In this document: in pieces, positions 8,315 to 16,736 of the stretch
How positions within the stretch are numbered: the first letter of the stretch is position 1
How the letters are laid out: each line of letters starts with the position of its first letter
IMG/VR virus record: IMGVR_UViG_3300025585_000044
Span: 1 to 62,316 of that record
DNA length: 62,316 bases
Origin: a virus
Direction: 5' to 3' (one strand)
Notes under the pieces: generated by a model
What the model saw: only the letters and a program-made list of their open reading frames with translations
Told to the model about the DNA's origin: nothing
Databases searched by the model: none
Translations under genes and position numbers: made by a program

Positions 8315-8530
8315 TCACTCTCTTGGCGTGCCGTCCGCGTAGCGTGTTATGGCGACGTTCGCCCACATTGCGGAGCCTCGGATCAGGCGGATGACATGCT
8401 CCTTATCGTCGCCCGGAGGCACAAGGTCCATGACCCTTTCCATGTAGGTCTGGGCCGCATCCCGGATTTCCTGCATCCGGCCCTTTTGCCGATCAGATGG
8501 CTCAAGATACTGAAAGGTTGTGTGATGCAT
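8315..8530 (-). CDS. Acb2/Tad1-like hairpin-domain protein (candidate cyclic-nucleotide sponge)
   Basis: 71 residues. The second half reads VPPGDDKEHVIRLIRGSAMWANVAITR, which matches the hallmark of the Acb2/Tad1 hairpin family, where a helix ends in a conserved ...MWANxAIxR motif after a P-x-(S/D)-(R/D)-(E/K)-containing turn. Acb2 and Tad1 are phage proteins that bind cyclic oligonucleotides or gcADPR and so block CBASS and Thoeris defence. An N-terminal helix (residues 9-35, SDRQKGRMQEIRDAAQTYM) completes the expected helical hairpin. Start ATG 8530 has GGAG seven bases upstream and begins five bases before the previous stop. It sits in the late head operon between scaffold-side genes and capsid. 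Family assignment is by motif recall; ligand specificity cannot be read. Confidence 0.7.
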   Translation of the reverse strand: MHHTTFQYLEPSDRQKGRMQEIRDAAQTYMERVMDLVPPGDDKEHVIRLIRGSAMWANVAITRYADGTPRE

Positions 8531-8534
8531 GACA

Positions 8535-9092
8535 CTACTCCGGGATGGGCATGGGCTCGTAAGACTTTTTGATCTTTGGCCGCGTTTCCCGGTGATCGCG
8601 GGTCATCGTCCCGTCCGGAGTGCCCGCAAGCTGCTCCTCTTTCGCCCGCACCTGATCCCGGGCCTTTTTTATATCAAACGCCCGACGCTCCTCGACAATT
8701 TCGGTCGGGCACTCCATCAGGATCATGCCCTTGCGCATAATGATCGTCTCTGTCGTGTTGTAAGGCATCATGCCGGGGTGTCGCGATGTAGGCACAGGCG
8801 TCCACCCCATGCGCGCAAGATGGATTTGGTAGGAAGGATCCTCGGCCCCCATGACTGTGTGCCGCTTCCACTCATACGTCCACCCATCCTGCACCATCTC
8901 CGGGTCGACATAAAATTCATCAACCGAGCCGGCCAGGTCCTCCTCAAGGTGGCCGCGAAGTTCTGCTGCGCGCTTCGCGGCTCTCGCCCGAGGGTCTTCA
9001 TCTCTCATCTGCGGCCTCATTGGCGGAGCCTCGTCAATTGACGCGGCGGCTTTGGCGAACATTCCTTTTTTTGTCACTGCAGGCGTATTCAT
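8535..9092 (-). CDS. Conserved phage protein in the head operon
   Basis: 185 residues; not confidently assignable. N-terminal ~50 residues are charged and helical (DPRARAAKRAAELRGHLEED); the middle carries VDPEMVQDGWTYEWKRHTVMGAEDPSYQIHLARMGWTPVP, which looks like a small structured domain; the C-terminal third is a helix rich in Lys, Arg and Glu. Ribosome site CGGAG upstream of ATG 9092. Position between scaffold and capsid suggests a head-assembly role. Confidence 0.6.
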   Translation of the reverse strand: MNTPAVTKKGMFAKAAASIDEAPPMRPQMRDEDPRARAAKRAAELRGHLEEDLAGSVDEFYVDPEMVQDGWTYEWKRHTVMGAEDPSYQIHLARMGWTPVPTSRHPGMMPYNTTETIIMRKGMILMECPTEIVEERRAFDIKKARDQVRAKEEQLAGTPDGTMTRDHRETRPKIKKSYEPMPIPE

Positions 9093-9103
9093 ATTTGTCT
9101 CCG

Positions 9104-10030
9104 TTAATGTGCGACCTTGCCTTCTTCACGCAGGCGCGTCAGTTCAAGCGCATACTCCTTCTCCGTCATGCCAAACATCTTCGCGTGCTCAGCCTGATCC
9201 TTTGTCAGCCTGATCACATTAGGACGCGACGTGCCGCGAGACACTGGGGCCGGAGGGGGCTGGGGGGCGCGCCGAGGGGCGACCGGCGCGGCGGCCTCCG
9301 ACATTGCGTTGTCTTCAGCCGCCTGCTTTCTTATGCCAAGCCGGTTTTCAATGTAGGCGAAGTATTCAGGGCTATCCGCCACAATGCCGTCTTCAACGGC
9401 ATCCTGATGCGCGCGAAACATCCGGCCAATTTTCTGCGCGTCCTGAAGATTTTCCCTATTTGCACGCAACCACGAAGCCGACCGCTCAGAAACACGCGAA
9501 GCCATATCCTCAATCGGATCGGCCGTGCGGGGCATAGGCTCAACAGGCTGGCGTTTTGCCCTCTCCACCGCCTCATCCATCGCCTCTTTCATTGCTCTTG
9601 CGCCGCGATTAAGCTCTGAGAGCTGCGACGCATTGACGGAAATAGCCTCCTGGATGTCCGCCAGCTTGTCATAATCGCCAACGCTCATTGCCTCTTTGTA
9701 GGCGGCCTTGAGGGTGTCTGACCGTTCCTTCAGTGTGCCGATTGCGTTGACGACAAGCTGGTAGTTGGCGTCCTCAACATGCCCTTGGGCCTGCTCGGCA
9801 TGCTGCGCAGCCAATCTGGCGCGGTGTTCAGCCTCCTGACGAGCCTTTTGCTCGGCCTCAAGGCGCCTTTTAAGCTCCTGAATGCCTTCCTGGGGCTCAA
9901 TTACCGGAGGCTTTTCCGATTTTGCCGCCGTTTCTGGCGTTTCGTCGACGATTTCTACTTGCGTTTCTTCTTTTTTCTCTTCCTTTGTCTCTTCAATAAC
10001 AACATCGACGTGATCATGATCTTCAGACAT
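9104..10030 (-). CDS. Scaffolding protein
   Basis: 308 residues with the classic architecture of a phage scaffold: a very acidic N-terminus (residues 1-45), a long Ala/Glu/Arg/Gln coiled coil (about 48-130), a mixed helical middle, a Pro-rich linker (PRRAPQPPPAPVSRG, about 255) and a basic C-terminal helix (LTKDQAEHAKMFGMTEKEYALELTRLREEGK) of the type that contacts the capsid. No protease motif. It lies between the GroES-like gene and the capsid block, with a GGAG site at its start. Confidence 0.8.
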   Translation of the reverse strand: MSEDHDHVDVVIEETKEEKKEETQVEIVDETPETAAKSEKPPVIEPQEGIQELKRRLEAEQKARQEAEHRARLAAQHAEQAQGHVEDANYQLVVNAIGTLKERSDTLKAAYKEAMSVGDYDKLADIQEAISVNASQLSELNRGARAMKEAMDEAVERAKRQPVEPMPRTADPIEDMASRVSERSASWLRANRENLQDAQKIGRMFRAHQDAVEDGIVADSPEYFAYIENRLGIRKQAAEDNAMSEAAAPVAPRRAPQPPPAPVSRGTSRPNVIRLTKDQAEHAKMFGMTEKEYALELTRLREEGKVAH

Positions 10031-10042
10031 TACTTTTCTCCA

Positions 10043-10435
10043 TTACCACGCTGCGTCGGGAGACTGAATGCGCATCTGAACGTTTGTGTCCGACAAAACG
10101 CGGCACAAAACGCCATTTACTGTGATGCTCCAACCGTCAGATGGCCTGAAAACAAGCCAGTCATGAAGATTGAAGCTGGTTCCGCGAAACCACGCGCCAT
10201 TTTCGTCGGCAAAGGCATCCGGGCCGGCGCCAACAAGCAGGCCAACCTTCCCCTGGAACCGATCTTCATCGCGATATTTGTCGCTGAGATACAGGCCGCT
10301 CTTTGTTTTCTCCGGCCTGATGTAAACGGCGACAAGAATTTTGTTGTTGAACAACTCAATTTCCGACAAGTCGCCAAGGGCATCGATAAGCTTTTGCTTT
10401 GGATCGCCTTCGTGATCCATTATCAGGTTAGTCAT
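10043..10435 (-). CDS. GroES-like co-chaperonin
   Basis: 130 residues. Residues ~28-125 fit the Cpn10 fold: NNKILVAVYIRPEKTKSGLYLSD (the GroES 'R-x-x-x-x-(E/K)-x-x-T-x-x-G-I-x-(I/L)-(P/S)' strand followed by the mobile-loop position), then QGKVGLLVGAGP and LHDWLVFRPSDGWSITVNGVLCRVLSDTNVQMRI as the C-terminal barrel strands. Phage GroES analogues (T4 gp31 and relatives) retune host GroEL for capsid folding, and this gene sits beside scaffold and capsid genes, consistent with that. The mobile loop is not the standard GGIVL. I am fairly confident of the fold, less of its dependence on host GroEL. Confidence 0.75.
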   Translation of the reverse strand: MTNLIMDHEGDPKQKLIDALGDLSEIELFNNKILVAVYIRPEKTKSGLYLSDKYRDEDRFQGKVGLLVGAGPDAFADENGAWFRGTSFNLHDWLVFRPSDGWSITVNGVLCRVLSDTNVQMRIQSPDAAW

Positions 10436-10446
10436 GCGCTCACCCC

Positions 10447-10662
10447 TTAGTTTTCGCGCGGTTTGCCATCACAGATAGCCGAAGCCTCGGCCATCAGGTC
10501 CTTGACAGAGCGAAGCCCCGCCAACTTTCCGGCGACGTATTTGTAGTCGCTGAAATTTTCCAAAAATCCCAAAGAAAAGTTCTCTTTCATCCTCTCGACT
10601 TCTGCATCTATCAGCCGCTCAAGTTCCTGAGCAAACATATTGTTGCGCGTGTAAGTAGCCAC
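10447..10662 (-). CDS. Small helical protein
   Basis: 71 residues, starting MATYTRNNMFAQELERLIDAEVERMKENFSLG; predicted as two or three helices, Glu/Leu-rich. It sits 11 bases upstream of the GroES-like gene in the late operon. Similar small helical proteins near the portal are common in podoviruses, but I do not recognise a family. Confidence 0.6.
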   Translation of the reverse strand: MATYTRNNMFAQELERLIDAEVERMKENFSLGFLENFSDYKYVAGKLAGLRSVKDLMAEASAICDGKPREN

Positions 10663-10680
10663 AATATCCCCCTATTGGTC

Positions 10681-10720
10681 GGGGTCGGAAGCCGAGAAGG
10701 GGGTCAAGGCCTCCGACCCC
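10681..10720. repeat. Intergenic inverted repeat
   Basis: GGGGTCGGAAGCC (10681-10693) pairs with GGCCTCCGACCCC (10708-10720), 12 of 13 positions, loop 14. No U tract follows on the minus strand, so it looks like an RNA stability or processing hairpin between 10743 and 10662 rather than a terminator. Confidence 0.55.
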
Positions 10721-10742
10721 TTACAGCGAGTGGCCGCTGTAT

Positions 10743-11816
10743 CTACTTTGCCTTCGCAATATCGGTTTTCTGAAGGCGCCCCTCGCCGCTTGCGGCGCCA
10801 GCGGTCATATCCTTATAGGACTTGGCCACCTTGCTAATGCGCCCCCCGGACTTGCGGGCGGGGGCATCCTTGTGGCGTCGGGCGATTTCGGTCTTTTGCA
10901 GACGCCCCTCGCCGCTTGCCGCCCCGGCTTTCATGTCTTTGTAGGAGCTGGCGGCCTTGGTGATGCGCCCCCCGGCCTTGCGGCCCGGAACGGGCGGCAT
11001 TGGGGGCATGGGGCCAGCTCCGGCGGGCGGCATTGGAGGCATAGGCGGCATGGCTGCAGCCGGCGGCCCAGCCATTGGCGGCGGCGGCATCGGCATCGGC
11101 ATTGCCGCCGGCGGCGCCATTACATCAGCCGGAGGCATGCCTTGGCCCTTCCCCGCGGCAATAACAATATTGATGTTGGTCTTGCCCTTTCCGGAGGCGT
11201 GCTTCTTTCCCGCCTTCTTCATGCCGGCAACGTCCAACGCGGCGCCGCCCGTTGCGCGCCTCATGCGGCTGGCGGCCTGCGGGGGTTTGGCTTCGCCGCC
11301 CTTTTTATAGTGCCCCGCCGCCTCTCGTTTGGCGGATGGGTCAATTGCCCCGAGAGCCTTTTTGTCTTTAACGCCGCCGCCTGATTTGCGATTGGCGAGG
11401 TTAGCCATCATGGCTCCCTTCATCTGCTCGCCTGCGTCGCGTTCTTCATCGCGGCCGCCGCGCTGCGCAGATCGCAGCAGGCTGTAGGCCGGACTGATTT
11501 TTTCCAGGACGCCGCCGATGTTCTTTTTTGTTCGGCCGCCAGCCTTCATGCCGCCAACATGCTTGATGCCCGGACGGCTTTCGTTCGCCTCTTTGACATT
11601 GCGATTGACAATTTGCTTTGCGTAGCTGTCGCCCTCAACCTTGCCGCCGGACTTATAAGCGCGGCGTGACACCGGGCGCATGCCGGTTTTTACGTCGGCA
11701 TTGATTGGCTCTGCGGGAGACCAATCGGAGCTGTCGACCTTTTGGTCCTTGGCTCCCGCCCACTGACGAGCCTTTGATTTCATGGCCTCGCGGGCCTTTT
11801 TGGCAAGGTTAGACAT
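10743..11816 (-). CDS. Basic, disordered repeat protein of the head region
   Basis: 357 residues, Lys/Gly/Ala/Pro/Met-rich and mostly disordered. It carries multiple (K/R)-x-GG motifs, a Pro/Met-rich stretch (about residues 225-280), and a ~40-residue C-terminal direct repeat: GGRITKAASSYKDMKAGAASGEGRLQK... and GGRISKVAKSYKDMTAGAASGEGRLQK. Proteins like this are found in environmental podoviruses next to the portal, but function is not established; packing into the head with DNA is my inference from charge and position. Confidence 0.7.
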   Translation of the reverse strand: MSNLAKKAREAMKSKARQWAGAKDQKVDSSDWSPAEPINADVKTGMRPVSRRAYKSGGKVEGDSYAKQIVNRNVKEANESRPGIKHVGGMKAGGRTKKNIGGVLEKISPAYSLLRSAQRGGRDEERDAGEQMKGAMMANLANRKSGGGVKDKKALGAIDPSAKREAAGHYKKGGEAKPPQAASRMRRATGGAALDVAGMKKAGKKHASGKGKTNINIVIAAGKGQGMPPADVMAPPAAMPMPMPPPPMAGPPAAAMPPMPPMPPAGAGPMPPMPPVPGRKAGGRITKAASSYKDMKAGAASGEGRLQKTEIARRHKDAPARKSGGRISKVAKSYKDMTAGAASGEGRLQKTDIAKAK

Positions 11817-11833
11817 TTGTTACTCCGGCCAGA

Positions 11834-14800
11834 TTACCCGGGCGTCCCCGGCTCCACCTGATGACGTGGAAGATTGGATACTACATCAAGAGCGCGATTG
11901 ATTACAGAGCCGCCGCTTGAATAAAGCGTGCCTTGCAGGATGAGGTCTCTCGCCGTCTCGGGGGAAACGCGATAGTGACGCGCAACATTTCCGATATGCT
12001 GCGAAAGCATTTCAAGCTTCGGCGCCCCAATTGGGCTATCCACACCAGTGGCTCCGGACCCCGTCCCCCACAGTAGCGCCTGCGCAGGAACGGCCTCCAT
12101 CTCAAGCGGCCTTGCAACCTCTTCGCGGAACCACGGGCCGACGGGGCGATACTCGTTCATTTTCATGGAAACTGCCGGGTCCGCTGTCCTGCGGACATCC
12201 GGCATGCCGAGGATGCGCGTGTAATGTGCGTCGGGCACCGGAAGCCTGGTCTGAAAACCAGTGGCCGGCACACCGGATGATTGCGCATACAGCGTCACCT
12301 TTGGGCTGCCCATGTCGACGACGCCCGTTCGCATGTATCTCTCCCAGGGGCCAGCTTGCGACGTTGAGTGAACCTTGTGCCCAAGCATGCGCTCACGCAT
12401 GTATGCCGGAAGAATGCCCCCAATGGCTTCACTGGGCTTGCCGCCTCCGCGAATAAAGTCCTCAAATCGCCCCTGCAGCGCAAGATGATATGCCCCGAGG
12501 CCGCGATTGATTTCCGTCGGCACGCTACTGGCCGGCGACATCATCGCAATCGACGTGTTCAGGAGATTGTATCTGTTGCGCGCCTCGTCGGGATCGAACA
12601 TCTGCTCAAGACGCGCATGAACCGGGTCCATGTAATACCACGGCATCATGCCTGTTCTTAACCCTGGCTGCTTGCGCCCTTCTTCCAAAATGCTTTGCAG
12701 GCGCCCGGCGTTTTCAGGAACCATGACGCCTTCTGCGGCGTAATTAACTCCGCGGGGATTTGCCGAGCCGGCGGCCAGGACAGGCTCCCTATTGCCCGGG
12801 CGCGAGCCAGCAATGTTAAACATGTCTTCCCGGGTGACGCCCCACAGGCGCTTCAGCAACGGATCCTCGGGGGCGACGCGGCTTTCGGCTTCCTCAGCCA
12901 GCAGTCGAGGGTTTTTGTAGACGTCAGGGAAAAGCGGTGCCTCATTAACCATACCACGAACGGTTGGCTTGCCTTCCGACGTAATAAGCTTTGCCGCCTT
13001 GATCGCTTGCTCAATAATTTTTCCGCCGCCTGCAAAACCATGGCGACGCACATCTCGCGGCCCGGCAAACAGCGGCGCAACCGCATAGGTCCACAAAGCC
13101 ATGCGGCGGAAGAAGTCATCGTCGTCCGCGCGCGGCACAACGCCCCCTGACGCAAATCCGGCCTCAGGGAAACGCTCCATAATAGTTGTTCCCATGTTTG
13201 ACCGCACCGGATCATACTGCTCAATTCGACGAATGCCGGCGCGCTCAAGAAGCGGCCCCAGCTCGCTGGCCCTCGAAGCCGGGATAGCGGCGCCGACAAA
13301 CTCATCCGACAAACTAACCGCGCGCCCGGGCTTGGCCTCGAAATATTTCGCAGGCATCTCCGCAAGACTTGTGATGTGCCGCCCAACGCGTTTTTCCTGC
13401 TCGGGCGATATTTCCGGGTAATGAGAGCGTATTCGCGAAAAAAACGGCAGACCCCTCTGCCCCGGTTCGGCAGCCCGGCGGGCCTCTATGGCGTCAAGAA
13501 TAGCGTGGCCAAAGTGATCGTCCGCCTTGCCCCGACCGCCCAAGGCCTCTGAGAGCGCTGCGTGCTCCCTGCTGACGTCAAAAAGTCGCTGGCCAAAAAT
13601 TCCGGGCGGCACAAGCCGCTCGCGGGCGGCCTGAAGATCCTGCATTGTTTTGTATCGAGGCGTCAGGGTAGATATAATATAACCAACGTCCGCCTCATCC
13701 GGACGCTTGGCTCCAGGCAGCATGAACTCCCCGCCAATAACGGGCCTGGCGTTCATCTCGGCGAGCAAATTTTCCATTGTGCCAGGCATCGGGCGATCAT
13801 GCAGCATGCTGAAAAATCCCCGGCCCTCAAATGCATTGGGGTCACTGGGCGAGAACATGGTGCGCTCATATTCCCTCGTATTCGGAACGCGAGGCGACCA
13901 GATATCCTGCCCATAAACGGGCGACTTGGCCGTTGGGCTAAATTTCTCAGGCTTGCCGACAAGGGCAATCGGACCGAAATCAGAAAGATCACTGGTTGTC
14001 GGCGTTGATACCGCCATGCTTGGCGCCGGCAATCCGCCGGTTTCGATGGCCCTTTTAAGATTTAGCGGGTCAATATTGTGAGTGAAGAACATCCTTTTGG
14101 TGTAGGGGATGAACTCCTCTGCGGCCTTCAAGGCGGCTCCGATCAGCGCCGCCTTGCCGCCACCTTCGTATTTGGCGCGGCCGCCGCTCTCTCTTTTGTT
14201 GAGAATAAACTGCTCAATATCCGCACCAACAGGCGGAGGCTCTTCCGTCGCCCACGGCGCCATCACGCCCGTCTTTTGATCAGCGTAATGGGTTTCCGCG
14301 CCGGAGGCGGCGCGATTGCGCTCGGCCATCGGGCCAAAATTAACCCAGCTGTTCTGCCCGCGCGTTTCTGACGCCAACGCCGGCACGGCCTCAGGCGAGA
14401 ACATGCGTTTGTGCAGCTGATACGCCCGCTCCTCGCCCGGGGCGCGGAAGAACGGGTTGCCGGGGCCAAAGTGCCCGTAAAGATCGTGGATGACGCGGAA
14501 GGCGTCGTTGACGACCGCATCCGGCTTGTCGCCCACTTGCCCCGCGCCCTTCAGGAGAACGTTGGTTGCGTTCAGGCCGCCCGTGCTGCCGAAGCCCTGC
14601 TCGGTCGGGAACACGAACAGGCGGCCGCGATTGACAATGTCCTCGTATCCAAGGCCCGGGCTTGCCGCGTAGGGGTCCGCCTGCCCGGGTTTCAGGAACC
14701 TGATGTCCAGCCCGAGATCCTTTGCGGCGCGATACTGCGCCATTGTCTCATCCGCCAGGGCCTCAAAGGCGCGGCGCACAACGGGGTCTTTTGGCGCGTG

Positions 14801-16732
14801 CCGCATGCCTTCATATTCGCGGGCGACGCGCTCGGAAAACTCCGGGTTGATCGGGACGACCGGGGCGTCGTGCGCGGGGCCGGCAAAGCGCCGGGAAATG
14901 CTTTCAATCGGCTCGATGGGTCGCGGCTCGACGCGGCCAATGCCGGGGAGATTGACGACGCCCGGGAACCCCTTGCGCGGCACATAGCCTGATCCCTCGG
15001 GCAAAAGCTTGCCGAGAAGCTTTGCAATCGGTCCACCGCCTGCCTTCTTGATGGTCGGCAAGAGCGCAGGGCCAAAGGCTGGCGGCGGAACCCCGGCCCG
15101 CTTGCGCGCCTCGGCCTCAAGGGCGAACTGCATCATGTCTTCCTCAAGAGCCTCTTGCTCAGGGGAGAGAGATGGGCGCGGCTCTGCCGGCAACGGCTCA
15201 CGACGAAGCTGGCGAGCCAGCTCAATCGCCCGCTCGCGCTCTGCTTCCCACCGGGGGCCAGGAAGGTTTCCGAGCGGCCTCGATGTTACCGGCAAAACAT
15301 TCACCGGGTAATTGGGGTCAAACGGAAAACGGACGCGGCGCTCAGGCATCGTCAGCTCAAGACGCTCGCCGGGCAGGCGGGCTGACCACTCTCCAAGCGT
15401 GCGGAGATACTGCTCATGCGCCGTTGGGTGCGTCGCGTAAATATCGTCTATGCCACGGCGCAAAAACTCTGCCTCTTGAGCCAACTCCTCCGCGCCCTTG
15501 TGCGTGTGATGAGTAGAGCCGCCGACAATCGGGATGCCTCTGGCCCCGGCAATAACTTTCGCATCGAGCGGATCAATGCCGGGGTTCTCCCGCATAATCT
15601 CCTGAAGCTTCATGGCGCCAAGGAGCTGGGACAGCCGCTCCTCATGAGGCCGGGCGACGGCCTCAGGTCCCTTAAACATCTCAGTCCGCGCACCCGGCGA
15701 CATGCCTTCAATGTTCTGGATGCGGTGCTGATGCTCATGAAGCAGCGTTTTCATTAGCTGGCGGTCACCAAGCCGCTCATTGATGCCGATATAATCCAAA
15801 AGCGGCGAGTAATAGCCGCGCTCCCCCTCTTCCTTCGGAAGATAAGGCGTAACCTTCGTCGTGTAGGACGAGGGGTAGCGATCATATACCTCAGGGTGCG
15901 ACAAAATGTCGCCAAGAGACATTGTTTCACCCGTTCTGAACCTGGCCAGGCCCTGCGGGATCAGGCGGGCGCCTTCGTCGGAAAGCTCGCTGACCATGCG
16001 TCCGGAGGGGTCGGGAGCCCAGTCGTATTGCCGCCAGACGTCCTGCGGGCGATCAACGTTCAGATACTTGCGTGAAAGCTCAAGGGCGCGGCGCAGAGAC
16101 GGCGTCAGGCGAGCCGCCTCGCCAATGAAGGTGGCTTTGGCCTCTTCCGGCCCGGCTTGGCTGGCCAAAGCCGCGCCTGCGTATTTGGCGTATTTACCGC
16201 CCGGCAAAAAAGCGGACGCCAGAGACGCCTCAATTGGTCGTCCTTCCGCTACCGACTTTGTAAAATCAAAAACACCCATTGGGGCGCGGGTCGCCGGGTA
16301 CGCATATGCAGCAAGCTTGGCTGCTTCTATAGCGCTTCCTATGCCCTCCACGGCCTGACGGCGCTCAACGGACGGGCGGCCATAGTCCAGCCCCAGCATT
16401 TTGTCTCTAGCCTTTTCCCAGAAAGACTGCTCCGGCCCGGCCTTCAGCGGCATCCCGACATTGGAAGAAACAAGAGGTCCACGACCGTATTTTGCAAGCC
16501 CTTTTGCAATTTCCCTGTCGCCAATTTCGGCAATTTGGTTTTGCATCATGTCAGATACGACGGGCTTTGGGGGCTCTTTGTATTGAGGCGCAATGGCCCC
16601 AACATCAATGGGAGGAAGCTGTTTTGGGGCGCCACCGCTCTCCATCACCTGCCTGCCGACATGCGGCAGGTAGTGCGTGGGATACTCGTCTTCGAGCAAC
16701 TTCACGGGAGGCGTGCGGGTATCCTTGATCAT
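11834..16732 (-). CDS. Giant polyvalent multi-domain protein with HExxH zincin-like domain
   Basis: 1632 residues; start taken at MIKDTRTPPV (ATG 16732) with GGAG upstream, directly after the portal stop. Several domains of the 'polyvalent protein' type are visible: (i) residues ~310-350, DYIGINERLGDRQLMKTLLHEHQHRIQN, containing HExxH at 332-336, a zinc-peptidase-like motif; (ii) ~735-800, an HDLYGH (749-754) followed by ETRGQNSWVN-x-GP, a module I know from other phage polyvalent proteins; (iii) a region with THNIDPLNLKRAIETGGLPAPSMAV; (iv) ~1325-1620, a region resembling DUF7178, with SIAMMSPAS and GSPKVTLYAQ. Such proteins are thought to enter the host with the DNA and act early. I see no signal peptide. 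Enzymatic activity is inferred from motifs only. Confidence 0.8.
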   Translation of the reverse strand: MIKDTRTPPVKLLEDEYPTHYLPHVGRQVMESGGAPKQLPPIDVGAIAPQYKEPPKPVVSDMMQNQIAEIGDREIAKGLAKYGRGPLVSSNVGMPLKAGPEQSFWEKARDKMLGLDYGRPSVERRQAVEGIGSAIEAAKLAAYAYPATRAPMGVFDFTKSVAEGRPIEASLASAFLPGGKYAKYAGAALASQAGPEEAKATFIGEAARLTPSLRRALELSRKYLNVDRPQDVWRQYDWAPDPSGRMVSELSDEGARLIPQGLARFRTGETMSLGDILSHPEVYDRYPSSYTTKVTPYLPKEEGERGYYSPLLDYIGINERLGDRQLMKTLLHEHQHRIQNIEGMSPGARTEMFKGPEAVARPHEERLSQLLGAMKLQEIMRENPGIDPLDAKVIAGARGIPIVGGSTHHTHKGAEELAQEAEFLRRGIDDIYATHPTAHEQYLRTLGEWSARLPGERLELTMPERRVRFPFDPNYPVNVLPVTSRPLGNLPGPRWEAERERAIELARQLRREPLPAEPRPSLSPEQEALEEDMMQFALEAEARKRAGVPPPAFGPALLPTIKKAGGGPIAKLLGKLLPEGSGYVPRKGFPGVVNLPGIGRVEPRPIEPIESISRRFAGPAHDAPVVPINPEFSERVAREYEGMRHAPKDPVVRRAFEALADETMAQYRAAKDLGLDIRFLKPGQADPYAASPGLGYEDIVNRGRLFVFPTEQGFGSTGGLNATNVLLKGAGQVGDKPDAVVNDAFRVIHDLYGHFGPGNPFFRAPGEERAYQLHKRMFSPEAVPALASETRGQNSWVNFGPMAERNRAASGAETHYADQKTGVMAPWATEEPPPVGADIEQFILNKRESGGRAKYEGGGKAALIGAALKAAEEFIPYTKRMFFTHNIDPLNLKRAIETGGLPAPSMAVSTPTTSDLSDFGPIALVGKPEKFSPTAKSPVYGQDIWSPRVPNTREYERTMFSPSDPNAFEGRGFFSMLHDRPMPGTMENLLAEMNARPVIGGEFMLPGAKRPDEADVGYIISTLTPRYKTMQDLQAARERLVPPGIFGQRLFDVSREHAALSEALGGRGKADDHFGHAILDAIEARRAAEPGQRGLPFFSRIRSHYPEISPEQEKRVGRHITSLAEMPAKYFEAKPGRAVSLSDEFVGAAIPASRASELGPLLERAGIRRIEQYDPVRSNMGTTIMERFPEAGFASGGVVPRADDDDFFRRMALWTYAVAPLFAGPRDVRRHGFAGGGKIIEQAIKAAKLITSEGKPTVRGMVNEAPLFPDVYKNPRLLAEEAESRVAPEDPLLKRLWGVTREDMFNIAGSRPGNREPVLAAGSANPRGVNYAAEGVMVPENAGRLQSILEEGRKQPGLRTGMMPWYYMDPVHARLEQMFDPDEARNRYNLLNTSIAMMSPASSVPTEINRGLGAYHLALQGRFEDFIRGGGKPSEAIGGILPAYMRERMLGHKVHSTSQAGPWERYMRTGVVDMGSPKVTLYAQSSGVPATGFQTRLPVPDAHYTRILGMPDVRRTADPAVSMKMNEYRPVGPWFREEVARPLEMEAVPAQALLWGTGSGATGVDSPIGAPKLEMLSQHIGNVARHYRVSPETARDLILQGTLYSSGGSVINRALDVVSNLPRHQVEPGTPG

Positions 16733-16736
16733 TGGC

